Shown piece after piece: positions 15,770 to 29,004 of a stretch of 36,467 nt of DNA. The DNA is taken from the NCBI GenBank assembly GCA_013415565.1, contig JAAEET010000016.1, forward strand, positions 1 through 36,467, in the 5' to 3' direction. A program made the position numbers and the translations under genes. The DNA is from Methanomicrobiales archaeon (GTDB lineage Archaea > Halobacteriota > Methanomicrobia > Methanomicrobiales > Methanospirillaceae). The notes under the pieces are model-generated. The model was not told where the DNA came from and made no database searches. It worked only from the letters and a program-made list of their open reading frames with translations. Each line of letters starts with the position of its first letter. The stretch's first letter is position 1.

Positions 15770-16113
15770 ATACAAGGACATTTCTGTTCGCCGGTCTTGC
15801 CGTCGCCCTGGTGATTGCGGCCGCAGCCCCGTTCATCGCATCGAGCAACCCCGACGGCCTGGAGAGCGCATTCTTTGGCATCTTCGGAGCCAAGGAGATC
15901 CAGGGATCGGAGATCAGCGAGGAGCATGCTGAAGCGGCGGAAGAGGAGGTCACGGCAATCACCGGAAACGAATTCTCGTTCGATTCCCCGTTCCCCGATT
16001 ACACCATCGAAGGTCTGGCAAAGTACGGTGAAGCCGCGGCGATCATCATCGGGACCGTTCTCGTCCTTGCCATCGCCTTCGGCCTCTCCAGGATCATGGC
16101 ACGGCCGGAGTAG
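15766..16113 (+). CDS. PDGLE-domain subunit of the cobalt/nickel transporter (CbiN/NikN-like)
   Basis: A 115-residue accessory membrane subunit that assists metal loading of CbiM/NikM. It has an N-terminal membrane helix (residues 4-24), the signature NPDGLE (residues 28-33), an acidic extracytoplasmic loop with many glutamates ([15 protein letters not shown]), and a C-terminal helix ([20 protein letters not shown]). Its ATG overlaps the cbiM stop by four bases. Confidence 0.87.
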   Translation: MNTRTFLFAGLAVALVIAAAAPFIASSNPDGLESAFFGIFGAKEIQGSEISEEHAEAAEEEVTAITGNEFSFDSPFPDYTIEGLAKYGEAAAIIIGTVLVLAIAFGLSRIMARPE

Positions 16114-16121
16114 AAAAAGAG

Positions 16122-16131
16122 ACTATTTATC
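16122..16131 (+). promoter_or_regulatory. Possible internal promoter for cbiO
   Basis: ACTATTTATC lies in the 43-base gap between the PDGLE gene and cbiO; the cbiO ATG follows 26 bases later, which fits a leaderless transcript. A short T-run (16133-16138) also lies here and might reduce read-through. Confidence 0.4.
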
Positions 16132-16156
16132 CTTTTTTGGTCAAACAGTTCCTGCA

Positions 16157-16990
16157 ATGCACCTCGTTGAGACACGCGATCTCTCCTATGTATACCCTGG
16201 CGGTGTGAAAGGCCTTGACGCAGTCAATTTCATCGCTGAAAGAAATTCCCGTATTGCAGTGATCGGGGCGAATGGTGCAGGCAAGAGCACCCTCTTCAAG
16301 CACTTCAACGGCATCCTGCGGCCTTCCAGCGGCACGGTGCTTATCCACGGGGAACCGGTCACCGACCAGAACATCAGGGAGGTCCGGAAGTTCGTGGGAC
16401 TGGTCTTCCAGAACGCCGATGACCAGATCTTCTCTCCCACCGTGGAACAGGATGTTGCGTTCGGGCCGATGAACCTGGGCCTCGATGGAGAGACGGTCAG
16501 CCACCGGGTCGATGAAGCGCTCTCCATGGTCGGGATCGAACACCTCCGGGACCGTGTTCCCCACCACCTGTCCGGAGGAGAGAAGAAACGGGTGGCAATT
16601 GCTGGGGTTATTGCCATGGAACCGCAGGTCCTGGTTCTGGACGAGCCGACCGCAGGCCTCGATCCCCAGGGAGTAAAAGACCTGATCGGGGTGATCAATA
16701 CCCTTGCCCGGCGCTACGGCATCACGGTTATCTTCTCCACGCACGATGTATCGCTCGTTCCTGAAGTCGCCGACCGGCTCTATGTCATGGACCGCGGCCG
16801 GATTGTTGCGGGGGGAACAGTTGCCGAGGTATTCGCCGACCAGGAACTGCTCACCTCCGTCCGCCTTGATATCCCGGTTATCCCCAAGCTCCTGCGCTCG
16901 CTCCGGAACGAGGGAATGGATATCGGCAATGCATTCACGCTCGATGAAGCGACCGCCGCACTGCTGCGATGCTACCGGGGCCGGGAATGA
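16157..16990 (+). CDS. cbiO: Cobalt/nickel ECF transporter ATPase (CbiO/NikO)
   Basis: The ABC ATPase that powers metal uptake. The 277-residue protein has Walker A GANGAGKSTL (about residues 37-46), a Q-loop (VFQNADDQIFS), the ABC signature LSGGEKKRVAIAG, Walker B VLVLDEPTAGLDP and the H-loop STHD. The start at 16157 is the family N-terminus; the longer open frame upstream belongs to the antisense reading of the PDGLE gene region. There is no ribosome site, in keeping with the leaderless promoter proposed at 16122. Its stop overlaps the cbiQ ATG. Confidence 0.95.
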   Translation: MHLVETRDLSYVYPGGVKGLDAVNFIAERNSRIAVIGANGAGKSTLFKHFNGILRPSSGTVLIHGEPVTDQNIREVRKFVGLVFQNADDQIFSPTVEQDVAFGPMNLGLDGETVSHRVDEALSMVGIEHLRDRVPHHLSGGEKKRVAIAGVIAMEPQVLVLDEPTAGLDPQGVKDLIGVINTLARRYGITVIFSTHDVSLVPEVADRLYVMDRGRIVAGGTVAEVFADQELLTSVRLDIPVIPKLLRSLRNEGMDIGNAFTLDEATAALLRCYRGRE

Positions 16991-17814
16991 TCGATGACCT
17001 CTTCCTCATTGAGAAATACGCCTATCGGAAGAGTCCGGTCCATACCCTCGATGCCCGGGTGAAGATCGTGGTGGCCTTTGCGGCCATCATCGCGATTGTT
17101 GCCGTCCCCTACTCGACCATGGTGTATACCGTCGGGGCAATCTTCTTCATATTCTGCGCCGTCCTCTGGGGTCTTTCCGGCCTCTCCCCGGTCATCTATG
17201 CACAACGACTGGCCATGATCCTCCCGTTCGGCATGTTCCTGATTGTCTTCCAGATCTTCTTCCGGAACCGGTACTACGAGACGTTCACCACGATTGCCAC
17301 CCTCCCGTTCGGGATCGAGATCTACGCAGAATCGGTGGAATTCGCATCCATCCTGCTGGTCAAGTTCCTGGTCTCCGTCTCCTTCATCATCCTCCTCTCC
17401 TCCACCACGAAGACCCAGGACCTGCTCGAGGGTGCGGGCCGGCTGGGGCTGCCGGCTGAGTTCACCCTGGTGCTTGGCATGATGCTCCGCTATCTCTACG
17501 TCTTCGGCTATATGATCCGGAAGATGCGCCAGTCCCTGGAAACCCGCTGCTTCGATCCCTTCGACCGCTCCCTCCCCTACCGCTACCGGCTCGAAAAACT
17601 GGCGTATGCTGTCGGGACGCTCTTCATCAGGTCCTATGAGCAGGGGGAACGGACCTACCTGGCCATGCTCTGCCGTGGATACGGGCGGGAAAGCCACCTC
17701 TATATCTCGAAGAAGCCCCTGATGCCACGGGACTGGGTGTTCCTCTCGGCCGGGCTGCTGCTGGCCGTCGCAACCCCGGTCCTGGTCTGGACCGGTATCG
17801 TCTCCCCCGGCTAG
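16987..17814 (+). CDS. cbiQ: Cobalt/nickel ECF transporter T component (CbiQ/NikQ)
   Basis: The transmembrane coupling subunit that links the ATPase to the metal-binding subunit. The 275-residue protein has five or six membrane helices and the EcfT coupling region near residues 215-230, GERTYLAMLCRGYG, with the A-x-x-R-G element. The start at 16987 (MIDDLFLIEKYAY) lies in the ATGA overlap with cbiO. It ends the four-gene transporter operon. Confidence 0.93.
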   Translation: MIDDLFLIEKYAYRKSPVHTLDARVKIVVAFAAIIAIVAVPYSTMVYTVGAIFFIFCAVLWGLSGLSPVIYAQRLAMILPFGMFLIVFQIFFRNRYYETFTTIATLPFGIEIYAESVEFASILLVKFLVSVSFIILLSSTTKTQDLLEGAGRLGLPAEFTLVLGMMLRYLYVFGYMIRKMRQSLETRCFDPFDRSLPYRYRLEKLAYAVGTLFIRSYEQGERTYLAMLCRGYGRESHLYISKKPLMPRDWVFLSAGLLLAVATPVLVWTGIVSPG

Positions 17815-17819
17815 GAGCA

Positions 17820-17828
17820 GGATTTAAT
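17820..17828 (+). promoter_or_regulatory. TATA-like element upstream of the gene at 17852
   Basis: GATTTAATG is followed 23 bases later by the ATG at 17852, and no ribosome site is present, which suggests a leaderless mRNA separate from the cbi operon. Confidence 0.4.
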
Positions 17829-17851
17829 GTTCCGGGTGCCTACTATTCCCC

Positions 17852-18160
17852 ATGGAGAGCAAGTTCGGCAGGGGATTTATCACCAGCATCACGCTGATCT
17901 GCAAACACTTCGCCCTGCCTCCCGAGCAGGCCTTCTACGGGGCGGCTGACCACCTGGAGGGCCTCGAAATCCCGGCCCAGTTCAGGGGTACCGAAATCGA
18001 GGAGCTGGTGACCCAGCTCCGGAAGCGGGTCGTCTGGCACCAGCCGGGAAGCATGGACAAGGAGGATGCTGCCGAGGTGATCCGGGTGCTGAACCGGCTG
18101 ATCATCGCGATCGACAAGGCACTCGGGATCCCCGATCCGGATCTGGGGGAATTCCGTTGA
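17852..18160 (+). CDS. Conserved hypothetical protein, 102 residues
   Basis: I do not recognise this family. The protein is soluble, predicted mostly helical, without cysteine clusters or membrane segments. Recognisable stretches are ITLICKHFALPPEQAFYGAA at the N-terminus and AAEVIRVLNRLIIAIDKALG near the C-terminus. Codon use matches neighbouring genes and the ATG has a TATA-like element at leaderless distance, so it is probably a real gene. It stands between the metal transporter and gyrB, with its own promoter. Confidence 0.7.
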   Translation: MESKFGRGFITSITLICKHFALPPEQAFYGAADHLEGLEIPAQFRGTEIEELVTQLRKRVVWHQPGSMDKEDAAEVIRVLNRLIIAIDKALGIPDPDLGEFR

Positions 18161-18169
18161 ATTATCAGC

Positions 18170-18197
18170 CGTATAATCAGCATTAAGTGGTTATACG
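18170..18197. promoter_or_regulatory. Inverted repeat in the gyrB upstream region
   Basis: CGTATAA (18170-18176) is matched by TTATACG (18191-18197) across a 14-base spacer. It lies 62 bases before the gyrB ATG, and its right arm sits inside a TATA-like sequence, so it could be an operator overlapping the promoter. Confidence 0.4.
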
Positions 18198-18246
18198 ACC
18201 AATACTACGTGTGAGGGGACTGATATTTTTCATGATACCTTTTTAG

Positions 18247-22813
<4,567 letters not shown>

Positions 22814-22971
22814 TCGGTCTTCCCGCCCCTCTTTTCCTAATTTTTACCCCTTTCAGCAAAGATATCCCCTCCCGTGGACCGGCAGCCTCAGGGTTCTTCC
22901 CTTGACGCTGTCCCGTCCCGGAACCAGCCACGGAAAAACTATCAGTGGTACACCGTCTATGAGTAAATCGT

Positions 22972-23385
22972 ATGTACCGCAAGAATCTCCAGATCATGAC
23001 CCGGGCCGAAGGTGATATCATCGATCTTACCCCCCAGATCACGTCCATTGTCAGGGAGAGCGGGATTTCGGAGGGAATGGTCAGTGTCTTCATCACCGGA
23101 TCGACCGCCGCCGTGACCACCATCGAATATGAGCCCGGTGTGCTTTCCGACCTGAACCGGGCGCTCTCCGTTGTCGCCCCCGATGAAATCTCCTATGCCC
23201 ACGACAGCAGGTGGGGTGACGGGAACGGGAGATCCCATGTCAAGGCATCGATTATCGGACCGTCGCTCACCATCCCTGTCGGAGGGGGAGAACCGCTCCT
23301 CGGAACATGGCAGCAGGTTGTCCTGCTCGAACTCGATGTGCGCAGCGGGAGGAACCGTACCGTGATCGTCACCGTAACGGACTAA
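22972..23385 (+). CDS. YjbQ/UPF0047 family protein
   Basis: A 137-residue member of the YjbQ family, a small beta-barrel enzyme fold with a conserved His/Glu site; bacterial members have weak thiamine phosphate synthase activity, but the true role is unsettled. Family stretches are VFITGSTAAVTTIEYEPG (residues about 41-58), SHVKASIIGPSLTIPV and GTWQQVVLLELD near the end. The ATG at 22972 lies about 27 bases after an A/T stretch (GAAAAACTATC) that may be its promoter. A T-rich stretch near 22833-22850 probably ends the gyrBA transcript. Confidence 0.9.
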   Translation: MYRKNLQIMTRAEGDIIDLTPQITSIVRESGISEGMVSVFITGSTAAVTTIEYEPGVLSDLNRALSVVAPDEISYAHDSRWGDGNGRSHVKASIIGPSLTIPVGGGEPLLGTWQQVVLLELDVRSGRNRTVIVTVTD

Positions 23386-23440
23386 GGATGGTCACGGGAG
23401 CCGGGACTGGACCCCGGCCTTTCGGAAAAAGAGTTCCAGC

Positions 23441-23704
23441 TCAGTCGAGCGGGATGGTCTCCAGCGTGGAGACGAGTTCCCAAATCCGTGTCCGTGCATG
23501 GACGGGCATGTTCGGATCATTGCTGATCTCGTCGATCTTTGAGATCGCCTCGGCCGCACGAAGCCCGGTCCCCTTGTTCTGGTTCATCAGCAGCTGTCTG
23601 GTCTCATCAGCGACCCGGCGGATATTCCGCGGGATGGTGCTGTCATCCATGATGTGCTGCAGCATCTGGATACAGTTATCGATGGTCTTCTCGGGATTCG
23701 GCAT
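23441..23704 (-). CDS. UPF0147 family protein
   Basis: An 87-residue helical protein conserved across archaea and of unknown function. It shows the family pattern [20 protein letters not shown], then [20 protein letters not shown] and [20 protein letters not shown]. The start at 23704 has GAGGGGA eight bases upstream and a strong TATA box at 23742-23752. It is convergent with yjbQ. Confidence 0.9.
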   Translation of the reverse strand: MPNPEKTIDNCIQMLQHIMDDSTIPRNIRRVADETRQLLMNQNKGTGLRAAEAISKIDEISNDPNMPVHARTRIWELVSTLETIPLD

Positions 23705-23741
23705 GCTGTCCCCTCTTCTCTTATTAATACAACTATTCCCA

Positions 23742-23752
23742 TTTATATAGTT
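23742..23752 (-). promoter_or_regulatory. TATA box of the UPF0147 gene, in a divergent promoter
   Basis: The minus strand reads ACTATATAAAT. A start about 24 bases on gives a leader of roughly 14 bases with the GAGGGGA site. On the plus strand GATAAAACA (from 23755) lies about 25 bases before the ZNRD2-like gene, so the 79-base gap seems to hold two back-to-back promoters. Confidence 0.55.
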
Positions 23753-23783
23753 TGATAAAACATATCAGCTCGGGACGTGCCCC

Positions 23784-24155
23784 ATGAAACGTGAAGATGA
23801 GATCATGGCAGACTACCTCCTGAAAGGGGGAAAGATGCTCTCTGCCTGCTGCCCGTCGTGTGGATGCCCGCTTTTTGAGGTCAAGGGTGAGACGCTGTGC
23901 GTGGTCTGCAGGGAGATGCAGGGCAGCGAGGAACAGCGCGGGGAGCAGCTGCAGCCTGAACCGTCAGGGGAGGCGGCCCCGGACCGGGAAGAACCGGCCG
24001 GGATAGGGCACCCGTCCCTCGCAGCGACGCTCGAAGGCACCCTGGTCGCGCTCTCCCTCCGCATCCGGGAGGAGCCCGATCCGGAGCGGGTGATGGTCCT
24101 GATGAACTCACTCAAACGAGGGATAGAAGCCCTCCGGCTTCTCACTTACCGGTAG
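23784..24155 (+). CDS. ZNRD2/Sjogren-scleroderma autoantigen-like zinc-ribbon protein (UPF0148)
   Basis: A 123-residue protein with an N-terminal segment typical of the archaeal UPF0148 family: ADYLLKGGKMLSACCPSCGC, followed by PLFEVKGETLCVVCR, giving a four-cysteine zinc ribbon at residues about 22-43. The middle is acidic and probably disordered, and the C-terminus is a helix (LSLRIREEPDPERVMVLMNS). Function is unknown. The stop overlaps the convergent hef gene by 10 bases. Confidence 0.87.
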   Translation: MKREDEIMADYLLKGGKMLSACCPSCGCPLFEVKGETLCVVCREMQGSEEQRGEQLQPEPSGEAAPDREEPAGIGHPSLAATLEGTLVALSLRIREEPDPERVMVLMNSLKRGIEALRLLTYR

Positions 24156-26380
24156 CTCTTCCGGGAGAGCTCAAAGATCCGGTGAGCTCTCTTCTCCCCG
24201 ATGCCCCGGACCCGGGCCAGATCCTCTTCTTCTGCCCCGGTTACCGCCCGTATCGACCCGAATTCCTCGAGGAGCGATCGGGCGTTCTTCAGCCCTATGT
24301 CCGGGTACGAGGCGATGATCATCTCCATCTCTTCCTGGAACGATGCAGAGGCTTTGCGGGCCGGGAACCGGGGAGCCCGGTCGCCGCGCTCCCCTTCCCG
24401 GCGGGCGATGACCATGAGCAGCTGGGCGGTATCTTCTTCATCGCGGGAGAACAGGATGGCGATACCGAAGTCGATTGACAGGGCGGCAAGGGTCCCGCGC
24501 AGGGCGTTCGGATGGATATCGCGCTGTGAATACAGATCTCCCCCCTCGATGATGAGGACCGGGCGGATCGCCTGGGCGGCAAGCTCCTTCAGCTGGCCGA
24601 AAAGGTCGCGGTCAACGAGGGTGTCAACGAAGTCCCTCGCCCGTTTCCGCTCGACCAGGATTCGGTCACCGACGGCATAGTCGCCGGATTCCAGTCGCCG
24701 GATGGTGATCCTCGCCCCGAGATCGGACAACCGTTCGACCACGTGGGAGGACGTCTCCCGGTCGTCCACCACGATCTCCGGCTTGTCATCGGTAAATTCA
24801 TCGATCTTTTTCTGGAGCCCCTCCACCGGGTCCCCTGCAGGAGCGGTCTCCATCTGCACCCCGATCCGCCGGATCCCGCTCGCCATGGCCTTCTCCCGCG
24901 ACTGGCTCACGAACCGGAAGGTCTCATCGGAGGTTCCCTTGGTGACCAGCACCACCACGCGCCCGCTCCCGCTCCTCCCGGTCCTCCCCTTCCGCTGGAT
25001 ACTCCGGATCTCGGAAGGCACCGCCTCGTAGAAGATGACCATGTCCGTTGACGGCACATCGAGCCCTTCTTCGCCGACCGAGGTGGCGACGAGCACGCGG
25101 AAGGTACCCGCCCGGAACCGGTCGAGCGCCTCGATCTGCTTCTTCTGGGAGAGGCCCCGTTCGGTGTCCCTGGTTGCCTGGCCCACGAACCGCTCGGCAG
25201 GTATCCCCCGGGCATTCAGGAAATCGACGATCTGCTGGACCATGTCCCTGAAACTGGCAAAGATGATGATCCTGCTCTCCGGGAATTCCGAGAGTTGCTT
25301 CCGGGTAACCCCTGCCATGATCTCCATCTTGGGGTGCAGTTCATCCGTCCACGACATACAGCGGTCACGAAGCCGGATGAAGACCGGATCCCTGGCCAGT
25401 CGTCCGGCTGCTTTCGATCCACCCCCGGTTGTTCCTTCGGAATACAGGCGGTTGACGTAGCCGGCAAGCACCCTGCTCCCCTGTGATTCGGCAAGGGAGA
25501 CTGCATGCCGGAGTTTCATCACCTCGGCATAGATCGATGCTGCGGCATACCCTGCGGAATCACGCTCGTGGATCCGTTCCTGGATCTGGGCGTTCAGGAA
25601 CTGGAGACTCTTCATCGAGAGCTGCTGCCGACGGGGGACGGCGTAGCCGAATTCCCGGAGCCTGGCAAGCCTCTTCTCCAGCAGGTCGTTCAGGTCATCC
25701 ACTGCCGCTTTGAGAGGCACCGGGAGGGGAACCTCGATCACCTCGATCTCCCGTTCATGGATGTAGGGGGCGACATCAGGGTCGTGCTCAGACCGGGTCT
25801 CGATGATCCCGATGCCGAGATTACGGCAGACCTCCTGGACTTTCTCTTCCTTTCCTCCCGGAGAGGCGGTCATGGCAAGGATCAGCGGCGAGCGTGCGGT
25901 CTCCCGGTACCGGCCGGCAATGAAGACATAGGCATAGTTGCCGACGGCACGATGACATTCGTCCACGATCAGCAGGCTGACCTCCCCGAGCGTGTAGGCA
26001 CCGGCAAGAAGGTCGTTCTTGATCACCTGGGGGGTGGCAAAGATCACCGTGGCATCCGAAAATCCCCGCCGCCGTTCGTCCGGGGGGGTCTCACCGGTGA
26101 AGACAACGCAGGTCTTCTCGTCATCTCCGGTGACCAGGAACTTCCTGAAGAAACGGTAGTGCTGTTCGACGAGCGGTTTTGTGGGGGCGAGCATCATCAC
26201 CCGTCCTCCCTCGTTGTAGAGCCGGGATGCCGCCACGAGGAGGGCCACGGCCGTCTTGCCAAGCCCGGTCGGGAGCACCACCATGGTATTGCCATCCAGC
26301 GCCCGCATGGCGATCGAGAGCTGGTATGCCCTCGATTCAAGGCTCCCGGGACGGACCAGGGGGTGGGTGATCCAGGCCAT
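24146..26380 (-). CDS. hef: Hef helicase-nuclease (XPF/FANCM family)
   Basis: Hef processes stalled replication forks and branched DNA. The 744-residue protein joins a superfamily 2 helicase (Walker A PTGLGKTAVALLVA; motif II DECH; AMTASPGG; motif VI QRKGRTGRSGSG) to an XPF-type nuclease near residues 545-640 (VVDDRETSSHVVERLSDLG, then the catalytic VERKRARDF) and a C-terminal helix-hairpin-helix pair (GLKNARSLLEEFGSIRAVTG, RVRGIGEKRAHRIFE). This is the complete euryarchaeal form, not the short crenarchaeal XPF. I chose the ATG at 26380, one base after the glyS stop, over an in-frame TTG at 26395. It is co-transcribed with glyS. Confidence 0.95.
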   Translation of the reverse strand: MAWITHPLVRPGSLESRAYQLSIAMRALDGNTMVVLPTGLGKTAVALLVAASRLYNEGGRVMMLAPTKPLVEQHYRFFRKFLVTGDDEKTCVVFTGETPPDERRRGFSDATVIFATPQVIKNDLLAGAYTLGEVSLLIVDECHRAVGNYAYVFIAGRYRETARSPLILAMTASPGGKEEKVQEVCRNLGIGIIETRSEHDPDVAPYIHEREIEVIEVPLPVPLKAAVDDLNDLLEKRLARLREFGYAVPRRQQLSMKSLQFLNAQIQERIHERDSAGYAAASIYAEVMKLRHAVSLAESQGSRVLAGYVNRLYSEGTTGGGSKAAGRLARDPVFIRLRDRCMSWTDELHPKMEIMAGVTRKQLSEFPESRIIIFASFRDMVQQIVDFLNARGIPAERFVGQATRDTERGLSQKKQIEALDRFRAGTFRVLVATSVGEEGLDVPSTDMVIFYEAVPSEIRSIQRKGRTGRSGSGRVVVLVTKGTSDETFRFVSQSREKAMASGIRRIGVQMETAPAGDPVEGLQKKIDEFTDDKPEIVVDDRETSSHVVERLSDLGARITIRRLESGDYAVGDRILVERKRARDFVDTLVDRDLFGQLKELAAQAIRPVLIIEGGDLYSQRDIHPNALRGTLAALSIDFGIAILFSRDEEDTAQLLMVIARREGERGDRAPRFPARKASASFQEEMEMIIASYPDIGLKNARSLLEEFGSIRAVTGAEEEDLARVRGIGEKRAHRIFELSRKSYR

Positions 26381-26381
26381 G

Positions 26382-28097
26382 TCAGAGCTCTGCAAAACTC
26401 CTGTGCCCGTCGATCAGGGACCGGACGAGACCGGCGATTCCCTCGATCGGAACCCTGACCTGGCACATGCTGTCCCGGTCACGGAGGGTGACCGTCCCGT
26501 CGTCCCTGGTATCGTAATCAACGGTGATGGCGAAGGGAGTACCGACCTCGTCCTGCCTCCGGTAACGCCGCCCGATTGCACCGGAGTCGTCATACTCGGC
26601 CAGGATCCCGACCCCCCTGACCGCGGCCGCAATCTCAAGGGCGATCTCCGGGAGTCCGTCCCGGTTCATGAGCGGGAAGACCGCGACCTGAACCGGTGCA
26701 ACGCCAGGAGGCAGCCTGAGCACCCGGCGTGCCTCGCCTTCAACCATCTCCTCGTGGTAACTGTGTTCGAGCACCGCATAGATCATCCGGTCGATTCCGT
26801 AGGATGGTTCGATGACATGGGGAACAACCTCGGTTCCCGGAACTTCAACGATCTCTTCCTTCACCGTGTAGAGGTCCGGGGTGATCAGCACATCTTCGCC
26901 GTCGATGGTCACCGTCAGTCCCTCGGGACCCGGCACACAGGCACAGATCGCCTCTGCCACCGCCCTGGCATTCCCCCTGAACCGCGGCCCGAGTGCCCCC
27001 ATGTCGGGAATGACCCGTATCCGGCTCTCCCTCCTGGGAGTTTCATAGGGAATGAAGACCGAGAACCGCTCCCCGCTCTGCCGTTCGTGGGCGCGGAGAT
27101 CGTAATCGGTCCGATCGGCAATGCCGACCGTCTCCACCCAGCCGAAACGCTCGGAGAATATCTCAGCATCCCAGCAGTCCTCGGCATAGTGTGCCCGCTC
27201 GTCGGGCAGGTGCTGCCGGAACCGGAGCTTTTCCGGATTCACCCCGATGGAGACCATGAGTTCATGGGTGAGGGCGAGATAGTAGGCAACATACTGGTTG
27301 GCGACCGTTCCATCTCCGACGGCCTCGCCCATGGTACAGGTCACCGGCGGCTGGTTCTTCTCCTGCTGGGCGATGGAAAGAAGCGGCACCCTGTATCCCT
27401 CGTACCGTGAGAACGACGGGTGGACCTTCTCTTCGGGATGGACAAAGATTTCAGCTTCGGCCTGCGTGAACTCCCTGAGCCGGATCATGCCCTGCCGCGG
27501 GGATATCTCGTTTCTGAAGGACTTCCCGATCTGGACTGCGCCGAACGGGAGCTTGTCGCGGTAGAACCGGAGCAGGCGCTGGAAATCGGTGAACATCCCC
27601 TGAGCCGTCTCCGGCCGGAGGTACCCCTTCCGCTGGGAACCAGGGCCGATCGCGGTCTGAAACATCAGGTTGAAATTGAAGACATCAACCGGCCCGAGTA
27701 CTTCGTCACATGCCGGGCAGGGGAGCGAGCAGATCAGACGAGCCAGATCCTCTGTTCCCAGCACCGATGCGCCGGATACTCCGTGCGCCTCGGCGATGTG
27801 GTCGGCCCGCAGAAACTCCCGGCAGCTGGGGCACTGGCACATCTTGTCGGAGAATCCCTTCACGTGTCCGGAAGCGATGAAAATGTCCTCCTGTCCGATG
27901 GTCGGGCATTCTATCTCGTAGTACCCTTCCCGGATGACGTAGAACCTCCGCCACGCGTTCTCGATGTTCCGCTTCATCATCGATCCGAGCGGGCCGTAGT
28001 CAATAAAACCGGCCACCGAACCGTAACATTCTGATGTCGGCCAGATGAAACCCCGCCGTTTTGCCAGATCCATTATGGTATCGTAGATATCACTCAT
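26382..28097 (-). CDS. glyS: Glycyl-tRNA synthetase, archaeal/eukaryotic dimeric type
   Basis: Charges tRNA-Gly with glycine. The 571-residue class II synthetase has the N-terminal DLAKRRGFIWPTSECYGSVA, motif 1 region DYGPLGSMMKRNIENAWRRF, a CxxC zinc-type insert (CQCPSCREF and CPAC), motif 2 FRNEISPRQGMIRLREFTQ, and motif 3 EPSYGIDRMIYAVLEH, with the C-terminal anticodon-binding domain. I chose ATG 28097; a GTG three codons upstream is possible. A TATA box at 28114-28121 is so close that the mRNA must be nearly leaderless. Confidence 0.95.
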   Translation of the reverse strand: MSDIYDTIMDLAKRRGFIWPTSECYGSVAGFIDYGPLGSMMKRNIENAWRRFYVIREGYYEIECPTIGQEDIFIASGHVKGFSDKMCQCPSCREFLRADHIAEAHGVSGASVLGTEDLARLICSLPCPACDEVLGPVDVFNFNLMFQTAIGPGSQRKGYLRPETAQGMFTDFQRLLRFYRDKLPFGAVQIGKSFRNEISPRQGMIRLREFTQAEAEIFVHPEEKVHPSFSRYEGYRVPLLSIAQQEKNQPPVTCTMGEAVGDGTVANQYVAYYLALTHELMVSIGVNPEKLRFRQHLPDERAHYAEDCWDAEIFSERFGWVETVGIADRTDYDLRAHERQSGERFSVFIPYETPRRESRIRVIPDMGALGPRFRGNARAVAEAICACVPGPEGLTVTIDGEDVLITPDLYTVKEEIVEVPGTEVVPHVIEPSYGIDRMIYAVLEHSYHEEMVEGEARRVLRLPPGVAPVQVAVFPLMNRDGLPEIALEIAAAVRGVGILAEYDDSGAIGRRYRRQDEVGTPFAITVDYDTRDDGTVTLRDRDSMCQVRVPIEGIAGLVRSLIDGHRSFAEL

Positions 28098-28113
28098 GGC
28101 GATCACGGTGTTC

Positions 28114-28121
28114 TATTTATA
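28114..28121 (-). promoter_or_regulatory. TATA box of glyS
   Basis: The minus strand reads TATAAATA with AACACC following. The ATG lies 16 bases after the box, so transcription starts at or very near the start codon. Confidence 0.5.
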
Positions 28122-28181
28122 TTGAACACCGGAGACAAAAAGCTCTCTGGGAACGCGGCGGCCGGGAGGAGGAGAGTGGTC

Positions 28182-28258
28182 TTTTATAATGGATCCTGTC
28201 CTGAATCCTGCTCCTGAAAGCCCTAAATCAAGGGCATTCCAGATTTAAATTTTTTTTT
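28182..28258 (+). ncRNA. Candidate small RNA or attenuated leader between glyS and the HTH gene
   Basis: A good TATA box (TTTTATAAT, 28182-28190) predicts transcription from about 28214. Six bases later comes a hairpin (GCCCT 28220-28224, loop AAATCA, AGGGC 28231-28235), then a run of nine Ts (28250-28258). Promoter, stem and T-run in this order would give an RNA of about 45 bases, with no start codon. A near-perfect direct repeat of 12-13 bases (ATCCTG-TCCTGA and ATCCTGCTCCTGA, 28193-28217) lies between TATA and start. The T-run could also act as attenuator for the downstream gene. Confidence 0.35.
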
Positions 28259-28297
28259 ATTCGTATTTCAACGAGAGCGCGACTGAGAAAGATAGTC

Positions 28298-28305
28298 TTA
28301 AATAC
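28298..28305 (+). promoter_or_regulatory. TATA-like element of the HTH protein gene
   Basis: CTTAAATAC lies just before an upstream in-frame ATG at 28307 and 31 bases before the ATG at 28337. If used, it excludes 28307 as start and supports 28337. A second candidate, ATTTAAAT at 28243-28250, would allow the longer form. Confidence 0.4.
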
Positions 28306-28336
28306 GATGCCCGGTATGTATTTCGGTAATTCAACC

Positions 28337-28945
28337 ATGCAGGACGACAACAGAAAATCGCAGTTATTCCAGCTCTTCACCAATATTTCGGGAAAAACAA
28401 AGATTGTTGAGCCGATGAAGAAAATTCACGGGACCCTGCGTGACCGTGAAGCCGTAGAGCGGGAAATCGCGCTGGTCATGCGGGAAATTCTGGAACAGGG
28501 GCTTTTTAAGACAAAATTGAAGCCAATCCAACTGGCGAAGCTGGTTTCCGCATACTACGCGGGGAAGAACGATACCGAGATCGCCCGGGAACTCGGGGAC
28601 GAGAAACTCTCGAAGACCGTTGCCCGTGCCCGGGTCAGGCTCAAACTCTTCAGGGATCTTGATTTCCGCATGCCGTTTGACCGGGAGAAGATGGAAGAAC
28701 TCCTGGATTCGGGGAAGACCATGAAGGAGATCAGCGATGAACTCGGGGTGAGCCCTTCCACGCTCCGGGAGTACCGTCATGTCATCGAACAACGGGACGA
28801 CGAGAGCATCGATCCCTACCTGGAACGGATCAAGGATGTCATGGAGGACCGCGATCTGTCCGAACAGATGACCCGGAGCGCCACCAAGGACAGCCTCGGT
28901 GAATCGATCGATATCACGGAAGCAGAACTCATCGACGTCACCTGA
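28337..28945 (+). CDS. Helix-turn-helix protein of the conditioned-medium-induced protein 4-like family
   Basis: A 202-residue archaeal protein with two helix-turn-helix-like regions: YYAGKNDTEIARELGDEKLS (middle) and MEELLDSGKTMKEISDELGV followed by SPSTLREYRHVIE. The arrangement resembles haloarchaeal proteins annotated as conditioned medium-induced protein 4; this is recalled similarity, and the function is not established. The acidic C-terminal tail has no cysteine. Start at 28337 chosen from the TATA position; an in-frame ATG at 28307 would add 10 residues. A DNA-binding regulatory role is likely but the target is unknown. Confidence 0.75.
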   Translation: MQDDNRKSQLFQLFTNISGKTKIVEPMKKIHGTLRDREAVEREIALVMREILEQGLFKTKLKPIQLAKLVSAYYAGKNDTEIARELGDEKLSKTVARARVRLKLFRDLDFRMPFDREKMEELLDSGKTMKEISDELGVSPSTLREYRHVIEQRDDESIDPYLERIKDVMEDRDLSEQMTRSATKDSLGESIDITEAELIDVT

Positions 28946-29004
28946 GCGGGCGGAAGCGCCACTCCGAACTTTATTTCTGGCCTGACGGGGTATGGTACCC
29001 TATC

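Noticed and set aside
15128-17814. ECF vitamin transporter rather than metal transporter
   Set aside because: The MHIPD N-terminus of the M subunit and the PDGLE subunit are specific to cobalt/nickel systems.
28098-28336. T-box-like leader for glyS
   Set aside because: The hairpin and T-run are on the opposite strand to glyS, glyS appears leaderless, and T-boxes are bacterial.
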